Shown here one piece after another: positions 12,301 to 24,836 of a stretch of DNA of 64,000 nt (positions are counted from its first letter, which is position 1; every line of letters begins with the position of its first letter). A program made the translations under genes and the position numbers. The notes beneath the pieces were generated by a model. The model had not been told where the DNA came from, did no database searches, and saw only the letters and a list, made by a program, of their open reading frames with translations. The stretch lies in contig NC_135240.1 of the NCBI RefSeq assembly GCF_947623445.1, positions 13,826,001-13,890,000 of the forward strand. Direction: 5' to 3'. Source of the DNA: Clavelina lepadiformis (taxonomy: Eukaryota; Chordata; Ascidiacea; Aplousobranchia; Clavelinidae).

Positions 12301-13928
12301 ACAATTAATTCTAAAATGAAAAAAGTGTAGGCAGGATATAAGTGGTTATTATTACTACTCTATTTGCACATAATAGAGAAAAAGTAATTAGCTTAATAAA
12401 CACACTAAAAGAGTGCAGAAATTTATACTGATATACTACCAACTCACAACATGGAAAACATTTCAAATACATATCTTCAAAACAAAACCAGGACAAAGAT
12501 GTACATAACAACAAGGGTGATAAAGTATATATATATACATAAACTTAAAAAGACACCAACCGGTAAAATGGTGCATTTTGTGAGATTCTATTAACTTTAT
12601 ATCTTCCACCAAGATATGTGCAAATGTTCTTGCAGCAGAATTCATATCTTTAGCTGCAGTCACCAACACAGTCAACTTAACAGCTATTTCAGACCAATCT
12701 TCGTAAAAAGAGTGACTGAAGATGCATGGACCACACAGAGTTGTAAATATTGATATCTGCAACACATGGCTTTTACAGTACTAAAAGGTATGAACAATTT
12801 ATAGTGAGACAATTATATACAAATGAGAAATAAAAGTGTTTGTTTAAGCCAACGATTTCCAATCTACAAGCCTAATATACTTTTTGTACTGACTCGCCCG
12901 ACGACATCAAATAAAAATACCAACTAACCTTAGTGTAACCCATACATATAATAAAATACTAATTAATAGTTGTTATAACTTAAAGGACAACAAAACTTGG
13001 TCCATTTGAAAATACCTGCTGGTTTAGTTTTTGTGAAATATTTTCACTTATAACTGTTGATGACTCAATCATGTGTCTATAAGACTCAACTGTCTTGGCA
13101 TTCACAAGTGCTACAATATGCTGAAGTCCCCAAATATTGGTATTAGGTTTCTTTATGCCATACAATATACCCTGACCAACATTATACACTGGAGCATCCA
13201 ACCGCCGCTTAATTACACTCAATGGAGTTTTCATCACATGAAATCTAAAATTAACAGAGAACTAAAACATAAAAAAACATGTTTGTATGAAAAATATAAA
13301 AGTTTATACCAATAATCATAATAATAGTTTGCATTAAACTACCACTACCATACAACATACAAAGTATGAACAACAATTAATCAGGAAGTAAAGGTAAATA
13401 ATTATGATACCTTTCCGCCAAACGACGAAACCTTTTGATGTAACTTGGGTAAGGATTGTATGGTAAGTCATTGTTCTGCAAAAGTTCACTTGTAAATTTC
13501 TCCAGTGTTTCAACAAGTCCTAAGTTTTTCAAATATTGAGTCACAGTATCAATTTCCTGCTTCACAGCTTCATTGCTTGGCGGTTGTAGACCAATTCTTT
13601 GGCCCTAAATAACAAACACGATAGGAAAATATTTTCAGAGTGACGGTATTTCACATCTAAAAGAGTTTATTCAAACCTACATTAAATTATTTGGAGTTCA
13701 TTACCGAGCCAGACTCTTGTATTACTTGGCCTTGTGCTGATATTGTAGTTTCTGGTTTTTCAGATTGAGCTTTAGGTAAATCATCTATGTCACCTCCCCT
13801 GTTTGGATGACAAGGACGGATAAGTTTGTAACGCCCTGCGGTCAGTTTTGAGGCCTGTATAAAATTCGTATTTGAATAAAAACAAATTTCATTTTTGATT
13901 TATAAATTAGTTGACGGTAAACTACCAT
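6361..13928 (-). CDS. Unidentified large helical protein, 22 exons, about 1,107 residues
   Basis: I do not recognise this protein. Exons (minus, 5' to 3'): ATG alone 13926-13928, then 13705-13854, 13411-13604, 13016-13244, 12561-12756, about 12051-12310, 11647-11874, 10967-11104, 10577-10737, 10231-10402, 9717-9837, 9354-9555, 9102-9223, 8903-9027, 8451-8598, 8081-8186, 7802-7841, 7707-7747, 7285-7588, 6992-7125, 6587-6722, 6361-6474. All but one junction have GT-AG sites in matching phase. The start codon is the last triplet of exon 1; a 71-base intron separates it from ASKLTAGRYKL. Most of the chain looks alpha-helical and repeat-like. No signal peptide or membrane span is evident. Residues near 72-112 and 638-681 are similar (QY, ET, KF, LL, D-LP-NPYP, I, RR), showing an internal duplication. 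The junction after exon 6 is odd: the strong donor at 12037 is out of phase, while a weaker donor after ACA (about 12051) restores the frame. A one-base assembly error would also explain it. Confidence 0.85.
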
Positions 13929-14573
13929 TGTAAAATTGGAAACTACTGCCAAAATCAAATATTCAATCTGAAAACCTGCAAATTATTGTTAGGTTATTTG
14001 ACCTAAAAAAATATTTTTCCAATATATATATATATACATAGATAAAAACAACTGTCCAATGTTGGCTTTTTCACTGTTGTGAAATGTCCACTTTGCAATT
14101 ATACGATCAACATTTATTACTTGGCGACATAGGCGCTGACTTCCTTAACATTTTGAACTTTGCACAACATTTACATGTAAAAGAGACGCCTAGTTCTTAA
14201 ATGCAGATATAACTTACTCAGACTGTGTGTTGATGCTTATATGATACGTCCTCCCAGCTCTTGCATACTGTTATTTTGGCAAGAGAGTTAGTATTTATGA
14301 CCAGATGTTGATGACCAATGGTTTGTCATACATGATGTGTTTTGGGAGTAGGTTAAACAATATACCCTTAAGGGTTTAAATACTGTAAAATTTTTGCAAA
14401 CATAAAAGAGATTTCTAATACAAGAAAAAAAATATAATGCAAAGATGTGACCCATTCATGCATCTTTACATTTCATAGAATATAATGATATTACAAGGCA
14501 TCACTATAGTCAATCACCCGTTTCTATCTCTTTTGTAAAGAACCTAAATCATGTTCCGCGAATTACTCTATAT

Positions 14574-15122
14574 CAGTGGTTCTCAACCGGTGGTCCGCGA
14601 AACGTTTTCAGGGGGTCCTCGAGAACTTCAAAATTTGCAACATAAAGTACGAGTTTTTAAAATTTTTTTTGCTGTTTATCATTGCTTTTTGAAATAGGCT
14701 GGAACATTTGCTTAATTGCCTATTGTGATGGGACAATACGAAAGCTTATTGAGATTTATCACCCGCAGGGAAGGCCTATTGTGATGCACTAGATTGCGGA
14801 TTATACGAGAAGACAGCTGGATACAGTGATTTTAAGTTGCTGGAGATTGCACATAATCGCTTTCTCAGTTTTAGCTTGTAACTAGCAGCTTGTTGTGAGC
14901 AACGTATAGATAACGCTTTGAAATAAATAAAAATATCCGCATAGTTTGATGTTATTGTGAATGAATAGCGCAGTTGTGCACCAAGACTATTAAGTAAAAC
15001 TAAGCAAAGCAACTTTTAAGTGCAGTCTCAGAACCCTTAGTTTGCTTAAACTTCAGGGGTCCGCCAACTGCTTTGACAGCACCAAAAGGGGTCCGCCAAG
15101 ATCAGAAGGTTGAGAACCACTG
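14574..15122. mobile_element. hAT-type MITE with CAGTGGTTCTCAACC ends
   Basis: The element starts CAGTGGTTCTCAACCGG and ends GGTTGAGAACCACTG, forming 15-base terminal inverted repeats. A perfect 8-base target duplication CTCTATAT flanks it (14566-14573 and 15123-15130). The interior near each end carries GGTCCGC. It has no transposase and is 549 bases long. It sits directly against the 3' end of the decayed LINE that follows. The end sequence is shared widely by animal hAT/Charlie-like families. Confidence 0.93.
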
Positions 15123-15149
15123 CTCTATATCATTAAGTCATTATTGCAG

Positions 15150-17720
15150 CACAAAAAAGCTACCAAAATTTTCTATCCATTAAATTTTTTTAAGTCCACA
15201 ACTCCCTCTCTTTTCAAAATCTACTTTTTCCTCTTAGGAGGGTTGTGGGGGCAGCAGCTCTAGGAGCTCCCTAAATAGTATGCAATCTTTTATCGTGTAG
15301 GTTTGCCAGTTTAGCTAAAGGAATACCTAGTCATGACCATGCCAGTAGGTTGATGTAATTGTATCACCTGGTTCTCGGTCAACCAGCTGGTATTTTATCA
15401 GTTGGTGTGACAAGCATGACTTTATTTACAAGTCTTTTCTGAGGTATTCCGGTGACATAACCAAATAATAGTAGTTGGAACTTCTCAATTCGAAGAAATC
15501 AGGCCTCAACATTTACAGATTGGTGGATTTCTGTGCTATGCAATTGATCTAGTAACGCTGCACCACGAACCCTTCTAAAAAAAAAACATTTCTAAAGCCT
15601 ACATCTGTGAGCAAACTGTTAGGTAGTGTCCAATGCAATGTTCTGTCTTCAATCACCCATGAATTGCACTCCCACATATTTTAACTTCTCTACTGCTTCA
15701 ATGTTTCAATGTTTCTCCACACATTTGCAGTGAGCATTTCTTGAGAGGCAGAGTACCTCAGTTTTTTTTGCTTACTTTCATACCCAGAGTTATTACAAAC
15801 AGTTGCAAAATGATCGATAGCATGTTGAAGATCAGGTTCAAAAGAAGTCAGAAGAACGAAATCATCTGCAAGCAAATGACTATCCTACTGCTTTCAAGTA
15901 TGACACACTATTCACCAAGCCTGGTAGAGTACAACATCCACAGTAAAAGGTTTTGACTTTACACTATCAAATGGACACAAGCTTTAGGGCAATTGTACAG
16001 TGATTTAATGGCTACCACTAAGTTATCATCAATACTATATTCTTGCAGTACTTATCTCAAGGAAGTCAATCATATGCTTTTTTCGAGGTCAACGAAGCAG
16101 GTGTAGACATCTTTTGAGTATATCTCCAAGACTTTTGGAAAGCTTGCTCAAGTGTGAAAATTTGATCTGTTGTGCTCTGACATGGATGAACAAGCAACAC
16201 TGCGTGTCCTGCGGCAGAATTCAATAAATCTTTAAAGTATTCTGTCAATCATCCGAGGATATCTTCCTCTTTGGTTAGAAGGCCACCCCGCAGCAGATGA
16301 ACAGCTGGCCCTCGAACCGGCACCAGTCTGCAGAGCTTTTGTTACCGGTCCGCAAAATAAATACTAAGCATCAACAAAATAAGCATTGTAATGTCCACTC
16401 AGCAAAAATAAAAACTAGCTGTAACATGTACACTTAGGTAGCATTATCTACTGAAAATGGTTTACACTTTCTCTAATCGTGTCATCAGTAGATGGCCCGC
16501 CAACCGCTAGATGACACATTTCCTCTGCTAAAAAGAATCTTTTTAATTATTTTTGTCTGCCCAGCCTTTAACAGCTACTCTGCATACAGCGCGTAGTATG
16601 TTTATCCATTGTGTTGAAAAACGTCTTTGTGACATACCAATAGTATAACAATGTAATAATAAAGTAATGAAACAGTACCAGATTTCTCAATAATTTTATT
16701 CAGTGACTTGAGTTTTGTATGTACATTGATTGGCATTTTGTTTGTAATTTCAAAGATATTCATTTTGTTAAGTATATAACAGCTTGCGTTAACAAAATGA
16801 CCGTAATAATCTGTTGCATTTATTACAGTACGATTTTATGTTACCAGTCCATAAAAATTTTTGGTGATTTTTACCGGTCCGCTGGTGTAAAACGTTGACA
16901 ACCACTGGTCCAGTTCAACTCCATTACAACTTAAACACCAAAAATAGAAGAAAAAAATTTGGCTGACTCGTTACAAAAACCTATCAAACTACTGTTGTGC
17001 ACTATCCCTGTACTGGGTATATTTGTGCACATCTCTGTGTTAGAAAAAGGTTCATAATGCTGAGAATGTATTGCAACATAGCTGTAAGAGACACCTTCTA
17101 TTCTAGTTAAGGTCTATTCTATTTAAGATGCTTTCCAATCACATTCTTCCGCGTATGGTCATCAGTTCCAAAATGTGCATTAAAGTTTCCCAATAGAAGT
17201 GTAAAGTTATTGGGTGTTACCCTCTGTGGGGCAGCACCCAATTTATCAATAATATCGAGATATTGTGAATTGTGTTGTTGAATTTGGGACAGATATCTGT
17301 ATACAAAAGAGGCTTTGACCTTTTAACTTTAGCTTCAACATGCACACTCGACCTCATAAAGGAATCCATTCATCCAAACAATCTGCCAGCCACGGACTAG
17401 TGAGAAAAATGTTGTTACCTTTTCGAATTAGTCCCTGAAACTCGAACATGTTCCTTGTTATCCCATGTGACAAATGATGCGATATGATTGACATTCTTGT
17501 GCGTATTCATGGTGTTTTTGTTTGGACCACTTGTAGTCTGACCTCTCATTTTCAACCTGACTTGGTATGGGTATCCATTTGGAAACAGAGTTTCCTCTTG
17601 TATAGTTTGAAAGTTTATCAAGGCACTTAAGCTCCTCTGCCACGACAAGGCAGTAGTCGGTACAGGAGTAAGTCCACAACAATACGTCATATTATTTCTC
17701 ATTGTAGAATATTTCACAAC
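15150..17720 (-). mobile_element. Decayed non-LTR retrotransposon (LINE), interrupted
   Basis: Read on the minus strand from 5' to 3', fragments appear in the expected order. About 17390-17300 encodes an endonuclease-domain stretch with DEWIPL and CMLKLKVK. About 17195-17155 gives GNFNAHFGTDDH, the conserved endonuclease GDFNA motif. About 16300-16070 gives QSTTDQIFTLEQAFQKSW leading to KKAYD of the reverse transcriptase. About 15860-15690 gives LADDFVLLTSFEPDLQHAID, the catalytic YADD-like box read as LADD. About 15480-15370 gives RIEKFQLLLFGYVTGIPQKR, a typical LINE tail. Many stops and frame changes are present, so it is dead. A hAT-like relic (16302-16907) splits it between endonuclease and reverse transcriptase. 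The motif set resembles Rex1/RTE/CR1-grade elements; I cannot fix the clade by eye. Confidence 0.85.
16302..16907. mobile_element. Degraded hAT-like relic nested in the LINE
   Basis: The right end is TTGACAACCACTG. The left end CAGCTGGCCCTCGAACCGG resembles a mutated CAGTGGTTCTCAACCGG end, and ACCGGTCCGC occurs near both ends. No 8-base duplication survives (left flank CAGATGAA, right flank GTCCAGTT). The LINE coding order resumes on either side, so this is a nested, older insertion. It is related in its end motif to the element at 14574-15122. Confidence 0.6.
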
Positions 17721-19650
17721 ATGTCAATGGAAATGTATATCTTACGGTAATTGAGAAAAACCAACCAAGTAAGTGTCATGTCAAGTTTATGCTTCACAAT
17801 ACGTTTTTGTTCATGACATCTTATTTCTGTCCATTCTCTAATAAAGTAGGGGTAGTGCAAGAAAATATCGAGTGTAAGTGGCACGTTTTTTGCGTGGTAA
17901 ACTGGTGCATGAAGTTATTTCGTTTAAACACCAATTTGACAGGTATGGCATGCCTAGCCTATGCACAAAATGTATGTAAGAGTCTGTCACCCTAAAAAGG
18001 CATGGCTGCATCATTCTGTAATTCAATTTATTTTATCTCATAATTTACAAAAAAAGTATAGAAATTATTATACTTTAAACTTAGATGGTGTTCATATAGA
18101 TCGAGTAGAAAAACAAATGACAACATAGGATTAATGTTGTTTGTTATGAAAGACTGTGATTCAAATAACAATGTAAATACAACTGCACTGGCATAAACAT
18201 TTATCTAAAAACTTAAGTAGACTTACGATGCGGTCACAGAGCAAGCAATATCCAGAGCTCTCATAATGCAATAGTCCTTATGCAATTACGTAACATATTT
18301 GCATCATAGTTATGTTAACTAAAATTCTGAAATATGCCAAGCTTTACCACTTTCAATTATATAGCACTTACCTTCTTCTTTGATGTATCCATCATAATTT
18401 ATGAATTTCCATCAGTTTTAGTTCTTTCCATTCCAATACATCATACTGGAGTAGGACAGCAGTCCGTAGGGTTTAACAACTATGAACTAACAGCTATAAA
18501 TACAGTCTGTGGAACTGAATCTTTTTTAACACAAGGTGGATAAATTGAATCCTCAAAAAAACGCTAACAAACACTACATATTACACTATAAAATACTAAA
18601 ATTTCCACAAAGGGGTGAAAAAGATGAATCCACAAAGTTGAAAACAAAAGTAGCCCAAAATTCATCTCTTAAAATAACAAAATTTGAAGAGGCGAAAGTT
18701 GAGCTGAAAACAAGGTATTGGTAACCCTTTAACTGTTTTATACGTTTTAATCTGTCTGTCGATCAACAAGCTTGTACGTAAAGTACTTGGCTTAAATACC
18801 ATTTCATGGTACTCAAGTATTAATTTTCCAATACTCTATACAAGCTGAGGTTAAAGGAAACCAAAGTTATGAAAGCACCCATACACCGCACAGGAAACTA
18901 CAAAGTGGAAAAGCAATTTACTATGAAATATTGTGTGTGGAAATATACAATCAAACATAAAAAATTTACATAGCCGTTACAAGGTTTGTTGCCATTACTG
19001 GATGTGAAGGTTGGATTGGGAGCACAAATTATGATTGAATTAAAATTGGGTGATAAGTTTGCACAATATTCTAAAGTAACTTATTACATTAAAAATGGAA
19101 ATATGTTGACAAAATATAAGCCTCGGCCTAACAATAGAAAAAATACAATATAATGTTATGGAGTAAAACTGCAACAATGAATATTTTACACTGGCAAAGA
19201 TAGACCCTTTCTGAGTTAATGCTGCTTTTTTCTTGAGTGACAATATTTTTTGATCACTGAAACTTAATTACTGAAAAGTAAGATCATTATTATTGTTAAT
19301 CAATCATTTCATTTTTCGTCAAAAATGTGGTGAAGACAAAAAAATCAAGCCATATGTGTAAGAAAGGAAGGTGTTCAACAACGAAAGGTGATTGGTATGG
19401 TATCATAATCTTTATTGTTTTACTGAGGCAAATAGATCTTTCCTAGTTACCGCCGCCATTTTTTTGGGTGGCAAGGTTCTTTCAATCACTTAGACTTAAC
19501 AATGGAAATTGTTAAACCACTTTTAGTTTTTTTTAAATTACAAACGTTCTGGACATTGGATTGTAAAGATTTTGTTCAGGTTAATTGTATATGAATCCCT
19601 TTAAGCAATAAAAAAAAATTGAAAATATACGTTGTCCAGTTACTGTTCTG

Positions 19651-19969
19651 TTTTGCTTTGAATCCTACGCACTGGGCTTGTCCGATATGACGTCTAGATA
19701 TCCGGTCAGCGAAGAATGCACCGTAACATGCATAAGAGTTTGCATGTAATCCGTGGCGTGTTACATAGGCTATTTTTGTTTGAAACGTCAAGGGATGTTT
19801 AAAATAATGAAGTAAAATTAAATACAAACCAAATAATTACATTCAAATGCGCTCCAGATACCATTGAAACTATTATGCATTTTTCATTGCATAGGCCTAC
19901 TACGTTGGCCACGTAATGTGACTTCGTATCGAACTAGTCCAGTGCGTAGGATTCAAACCACTGCAAAAT
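19651..19969. mobile_element. MITE-like element with about 40-base inverted ends
   Basis: The left arm TTTGAATCCTACGCACTGG followed by GCTTGTCCGATATGACGTC is matched by the inverse complement of the right arm (19930-19958), which reads TTTGAATCCTACGCACTGG then ACTAGTTCGATACGAAGTC. The arms are about 85 percent alike by eye. Further out, TTTTGC occurs on both sides after a 5-base gap. No clear target duplication or transposase was found, so the superfamily is open. Confidence 0.6.
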
Positions 19970-20399
19970 AAGAACTATGCAACATATTTCAAGAATTTTT
20001 ATTATAGCTTAAAGGAATTCATATTGGAAAAGCTCTGAAACTATCACTCAGCCCACATTTACTTCATTACAGGATATAATATGCGGTCCATTATATTTTG
20101 CTTGAAGGGCCACAGTTTGCCAACCATTGAATTAGATTTAATCAAAGCTTTCAGGGAAATAGCTTTGGGAAATTACCTAATCCGATAGTCATGCAAAAAC
20201 TTGCAAGCTGCAACCAAAAAAATAGTATAACCACAGTTTATCTACGGTTGTTACGCAACAGGAAGAACATAATACAGTATACTAAATGATGTTTTCGAGT
20301 ACTATGGTATGAAACAAGAATGTGGCATCATAGAAATCTAGCAAACACATTTGTTATTAGTATTTTATGGTATTTCTAAGTAGTAATGTGTCAGTCTTG

Positions 20400-20725
20400 A
20401 ATCAATGACTCATCTCCAACCGGAGTGGTGTCGCTTTTTCCGAAGACTTGACTTGATTTGAGAAATTACAAAACAGACTTGACTTGACTCGGGTCAATGT
20501 TTCAAATGACTCGACTTAAATCGAGTCAATTCATTTTGATAACGTTTCAGCATGAAGGTAAAACGAATAGCTTAGAGTCTTAGACTGTTGTTTGAACACA
20601 TTAAAGCGTAATTTAAAATGAATTTATTTGTCTACAGATGCGTATGGTGCGTAAAACGTCGTAAATATGTAAATGACTTGACTTGCGACTCGAGTTTGAG
20701 AACTTGGTTACGACTCTGGGCATTA
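20400..20725. repeat. GACTTGACTTG-rich dispersed repeat
   Basis: The region is built from variants of GACTTGACTTG and GACTCGAGT in both orientations, for example near 20444, 20477, 20505 and 20673. The right edge, read inward, begins CCCAGAGTCGTAACCAAGTT, which looks like a transposon end. The left edge is unclear. A related piece lies at 4325-4385. Confidence 0.5.
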
Positions 20726-22550
20726 CATGAACAATACGGTTGAACCTCCAGGTTAAATTTTTTTATTGTCGTTTGCTATGTTTTCATGCATAATCTTCTG
20801 GCAGAAATTGGCGACTCGGCGTCGAATATATTAACGAAACGTAAGTAGATTAACATCATTTTGTTAATTTCCTCATCTTTATCTAAGATATGCATTCATA
20901 AGATTTACTTTTGTAGGGAAAAATAATACTTTTAGAGCATTATACCAGACAAAAACCAAGCATTTAGTTTGCTTTTGCACCATTGCGAATTGAATCAACT
21001 TATCTCAAAGTCAACATTTCGTTAATAGAAAACATTTTATTTTTTCTATCCATTACTATATCAAATTTACAGCGGTTTTTGTTTCAAGAAACGAGCAAAG
21101 AGAAGATAAGTAGCGCGCGCTCTTATTAGTATCGGTTCCAATTTTTAAAAAGATCGTCGGTCCTGTGACCAGTGACAGTTCTCAACACAGCGCGATCAAA
21201 AAGGAGTGCTTTCGTGTGCAGCTCCAGTAATTCGGAGATTGAAAACACACTCTCGGAATCCAAAAAGGTATATCATTATCAACTATACATGAAGTTCAAG
21301 GACGTTTCGATGTATAGTATATCCAAACAAAATTTTGAATTCAATTTTGCAAAAGAAGACTATTTAAATTAGAAGGTATGGCGAGACTTCAGTTAAGGAG
21401 CCCCAAAATTACGGAAGATGTAGTAATTCATTGTAAGGGGGTCCGGGGGCATGTTTCCCCGTTGATTGAATTTACATGGTCTAAAAAGCATAAAATTTTA
21501 CTTTTCTTTCAAAAACAAAGTGCCTGATATTTGTTTGTGCATTTCTTTTCAGTCTATGGCTCATTAAATTTTGCTTTATGGCCCCCAAGATCTCATACCC
21601 TTCATTTATTTGTTGCTATCGAGCGCCTAATACCTCAGAGGTTTGCCAGCAGAGAACAAAACTTTTTCTTCGTATTGGCAAAATGTCTTAAATGAAGTGA
21701 GGGTTTGAGTATCAAGCTACGTATATGAAGTAATTTTAAAGCCGAAGGGGACCAATTCACACGCAGATTCGATTTACACAACTTTCACTTATTTTAAATA
21801 CCGTTCATACAGCTAACTTCTAATTAGCCTGAACCAGTGAATGATTTCAGTTCTGAAAAAGTTTAGACTAGTTGACAATAATATTCGTATGCAATGCTTG
21901 TTTTTAAGAGCGCGTTTATAAAAATAGGGGAGCCTCCCCTTGCTCCTCTCACCCTAGAGCCACTACTGCCTTTTGCCAACACATGGCTACTTTGCTGGGT
22001 AAGGGTTAACTTCAGAGATAAAGATTGAAGTTCAGAAATCCATAATAGTGTCGGCAAACTTCCACCTTAAAAACAATTACTGTAAAGAAGGGAGTAAAAC
22101 GTTATCTTAAAGGCAACATCAACGATACGGCTGTGCCATTCTGTTCTTTCCCCAATATCTTATCGGGGTAACCTTGAACAGATCACTCATCCACGTATCA
22201 CTGACACCGTCTTGAGTCACTTCGCAACAAAATTACAGTGCGGTATATCCCTGGCTGAACTAATAACAAAACTGTCCGCCTCAGGCTGAAGCTGCTACGC
22301 TTCGCACTGCAGTACCATACGCAGCTTCTTGAGCATAAATGGAATGTGGAGTGGCGGAAAAGCTCTTCTAGACTTCATCAGGCTAGCTTCATCACTTACG
22401 CCGACTCTCACCCCACCGGACTTTCTTTGCCCAAAATGGCCTGGGTAAGGCTTTGTTAACCGGCGTCTGGTGTTTTTGTTTAACTCTGTACTAATGGAGA
22501 GTGGCAAACTCTGCGGTTTGTGAGCGTAACGCGGCATACAGTATACTTGC

Positions 22551-23063
22551 CATAGATGGGTAGTACCGCGATACTACAGTATAGCACCGAATTACTGTAC
22601 CGCGGTACTTTTTCAGTACCGATACCGGTACCGTCGGTACTTTTCAAAAAAGTACCAAATCTCTGTACTGAATTACTTTTTTCAAGAAATTTTAGTCGGT
22701 CTCGGTACTCGATACTTTTGACGTGATTATTTCAAAATTTTACCAACTATGTTATTAAGAATGCATATTAATTAATCCTTAATACTAATTTTAGCATCTG
22801 TTGATCTAGAAATGTTAAGTAAAATTGTAAGCGAGCAACGTCACATATGTTTTGATCTGTAATAACCTTTACCGAGATTGTAATAGCGGCAAACATTGCA
22901 TTTTCAGCAGTATCATTTACACAAAAAGTACCGGTACTGAGTACCGACAATGTAAAGAACTATTTTTTAAAATAATACTGACTACCGGAACCGTCGGTAC
23001 ATTTTTTCCAAGTACCGTTACCGTTACCGATGGTACTTTCAAAGTAACGACTACCCACCTCTG
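22551..23063. mobile_element. hAT-type MITE with GGTAC-rich interior, aged
   Basis: The left end CATAGATGGGTAGTACC and the inverse of the right end, CAGAGGTGGGTAGTCG, are diverged inverted repeats. The flanks ATACTTGC (22543-22550) and ATAATCGC (23064-23071) match at six of eight positions, consistent with an old 8-base target duplication. The interior is full of GGTACCG/CGGTAC motifs. It has no transposase. Confidence 0.75.
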
Positions 23064-24836
23064 ATAATCGCAGACCGTGTTGTATATAAGATTAACTTGT
23101 TTTTGGACTTGCCCCTCGCTTTAAGTAAAACTACTTCCTTACAGAATATGCTACTGGTACTGGGCTAGATTTGCCAAAGGCGAGCTCTTTTCTAACCTTA
23201 TTGCTTACACAATGGCATCCTTAGCTACAACCTTCCGGGCAACTACAAAATGTTTTGCGCATGTGAAGTATAATTTGGCAAACAAGCAACCGGCTAGTAG
23301 TTTAATTTAAAGATATCATACTGTTGTTGTGAGTAATAGCACCAAATAACCCTATTCGGGCTTTATGAAATACATCCTGCTTACGCCGTACAGATATTTG
23401 GCAAACAAGTATCAATAGTTTTACTTCTTTAAACACGTTGACATAATGTAGAGAAACTGTTTTGAAAATTGTTATGCTTATCCGGCCGTGATAGAGATAT
23501 GTAACGACATCTGGCGTGGTTTGTAAATATGCTGGTTTGATGAAAAAATGCTGTGAAAAGGCCATTGTAGTTCGGCACCCAGCGAGACTAGGAAATTACG
23601 CATGATGACATAAAATGCCACGACAGAAGATGCTAATATCAATGCCTCACATACAATGTTACATGCGTAGTTTAGCGTGACGCTTACGTCAATGCATAGG
23701 TATCAGTGTAACAATACAAAGTTTTTCTCCCGAGTCTAAACCTTCGAGTTAAGAGAAAAAATTTGTTGGTCTTTAAAAGTTACGCTTATGAGAAGAGATA
23801 TCGCAGACAAGGAGATTTCAGAAAGTTCCAAAGCCGCAACTTTAGATAAAGTATGAGCATGGCCAAAAATGCGTTTATTCTGATGTGGAAGGAGTGCTCG
23901 TAGGTTGTTTACGATCTTGCTGCATCTTCAGCTATTAATAAATCGTTATGCAGCAGCATCCTTATAAAATGTTTAACATCAAGTTTGAAAACAGTATGAA
24001 GAAGACACTAACTATACTTGAGTGAAATTGAGTTTAAATATATGTACGCAGCAAAGTTACTTATCTTTTTTTGTGTTCTGCTCTTTTAGTAACTTGACAT
24101 TTTAAGTGAAGACTTTAACAGCTAATTTCACAAAGATTTTCGCCAACATTTATCAGTTGTATGCGATGTTTTCAGAAAAAAGTGATGTTCGCAACAAAGC
24201 AAATAGCGTAAGAAATTTGTTTACTGCAAACTTTAATATGGTGCAACAAAATGCTACACAACGCACATATACGAAACTTTACGGTAATAAAATGTTTGGT
24301 GTTTTGGTTTTTCTCTACATCATTGAGCCATAACCAAAAAGTGTAATAATCCGCAAAGATTAAGTATTACAGCAATACCATAACTTGACTATCTGGACAA
24401 GGCAAATATGTTATAACTTACTGGATTTTTGTAACAGGTTTGATAATGTAACTAAAAGGAAATGGTTTTTCTAAAATAATAATTCATAAATCATATCTTT
24501 GCCTGCTGCATGTGGTCAACAGTCATTTGCTGTAAATTTAAAGTACAAACACAGAATTGGACTTATGACAATTGTTGTATTACAAAGCAGTGACGATCAG
24601 GTACTTAAAGCGCAAAATACTTAAACAATAAAAGAGTCATAACTAAAGTCCATATGAACAAAATACTTAGGCGTTATAGGAAAATATTGGAAGAAATTTA
24701 ACACTCCATTAGTTTTTGTTTGGATTGGTTTGTCATGCTTCGATGTGTTTAGGAAATTCTTAGTGTACTTACTGCGTTTACCTGAGAACGAAAGATAAAA
24801 CTAGTAGTTGATCGTGTTAAAAACTCCGAAAACAAG

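Larger units (their letters stand above)
17721..24836. other. Long gene-free stretch with scattered transposon relics
   Basis: No convincing coding exon chain is visible on either strand. Recognisable pieces are a TIR element near 19651-19969, a GACTTG-rich repeat near 20400-20725 and a hAT relic at 22551-23063. The remainder is AT-rich sequence in which short open frames appear random. Confidence 0.5.
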
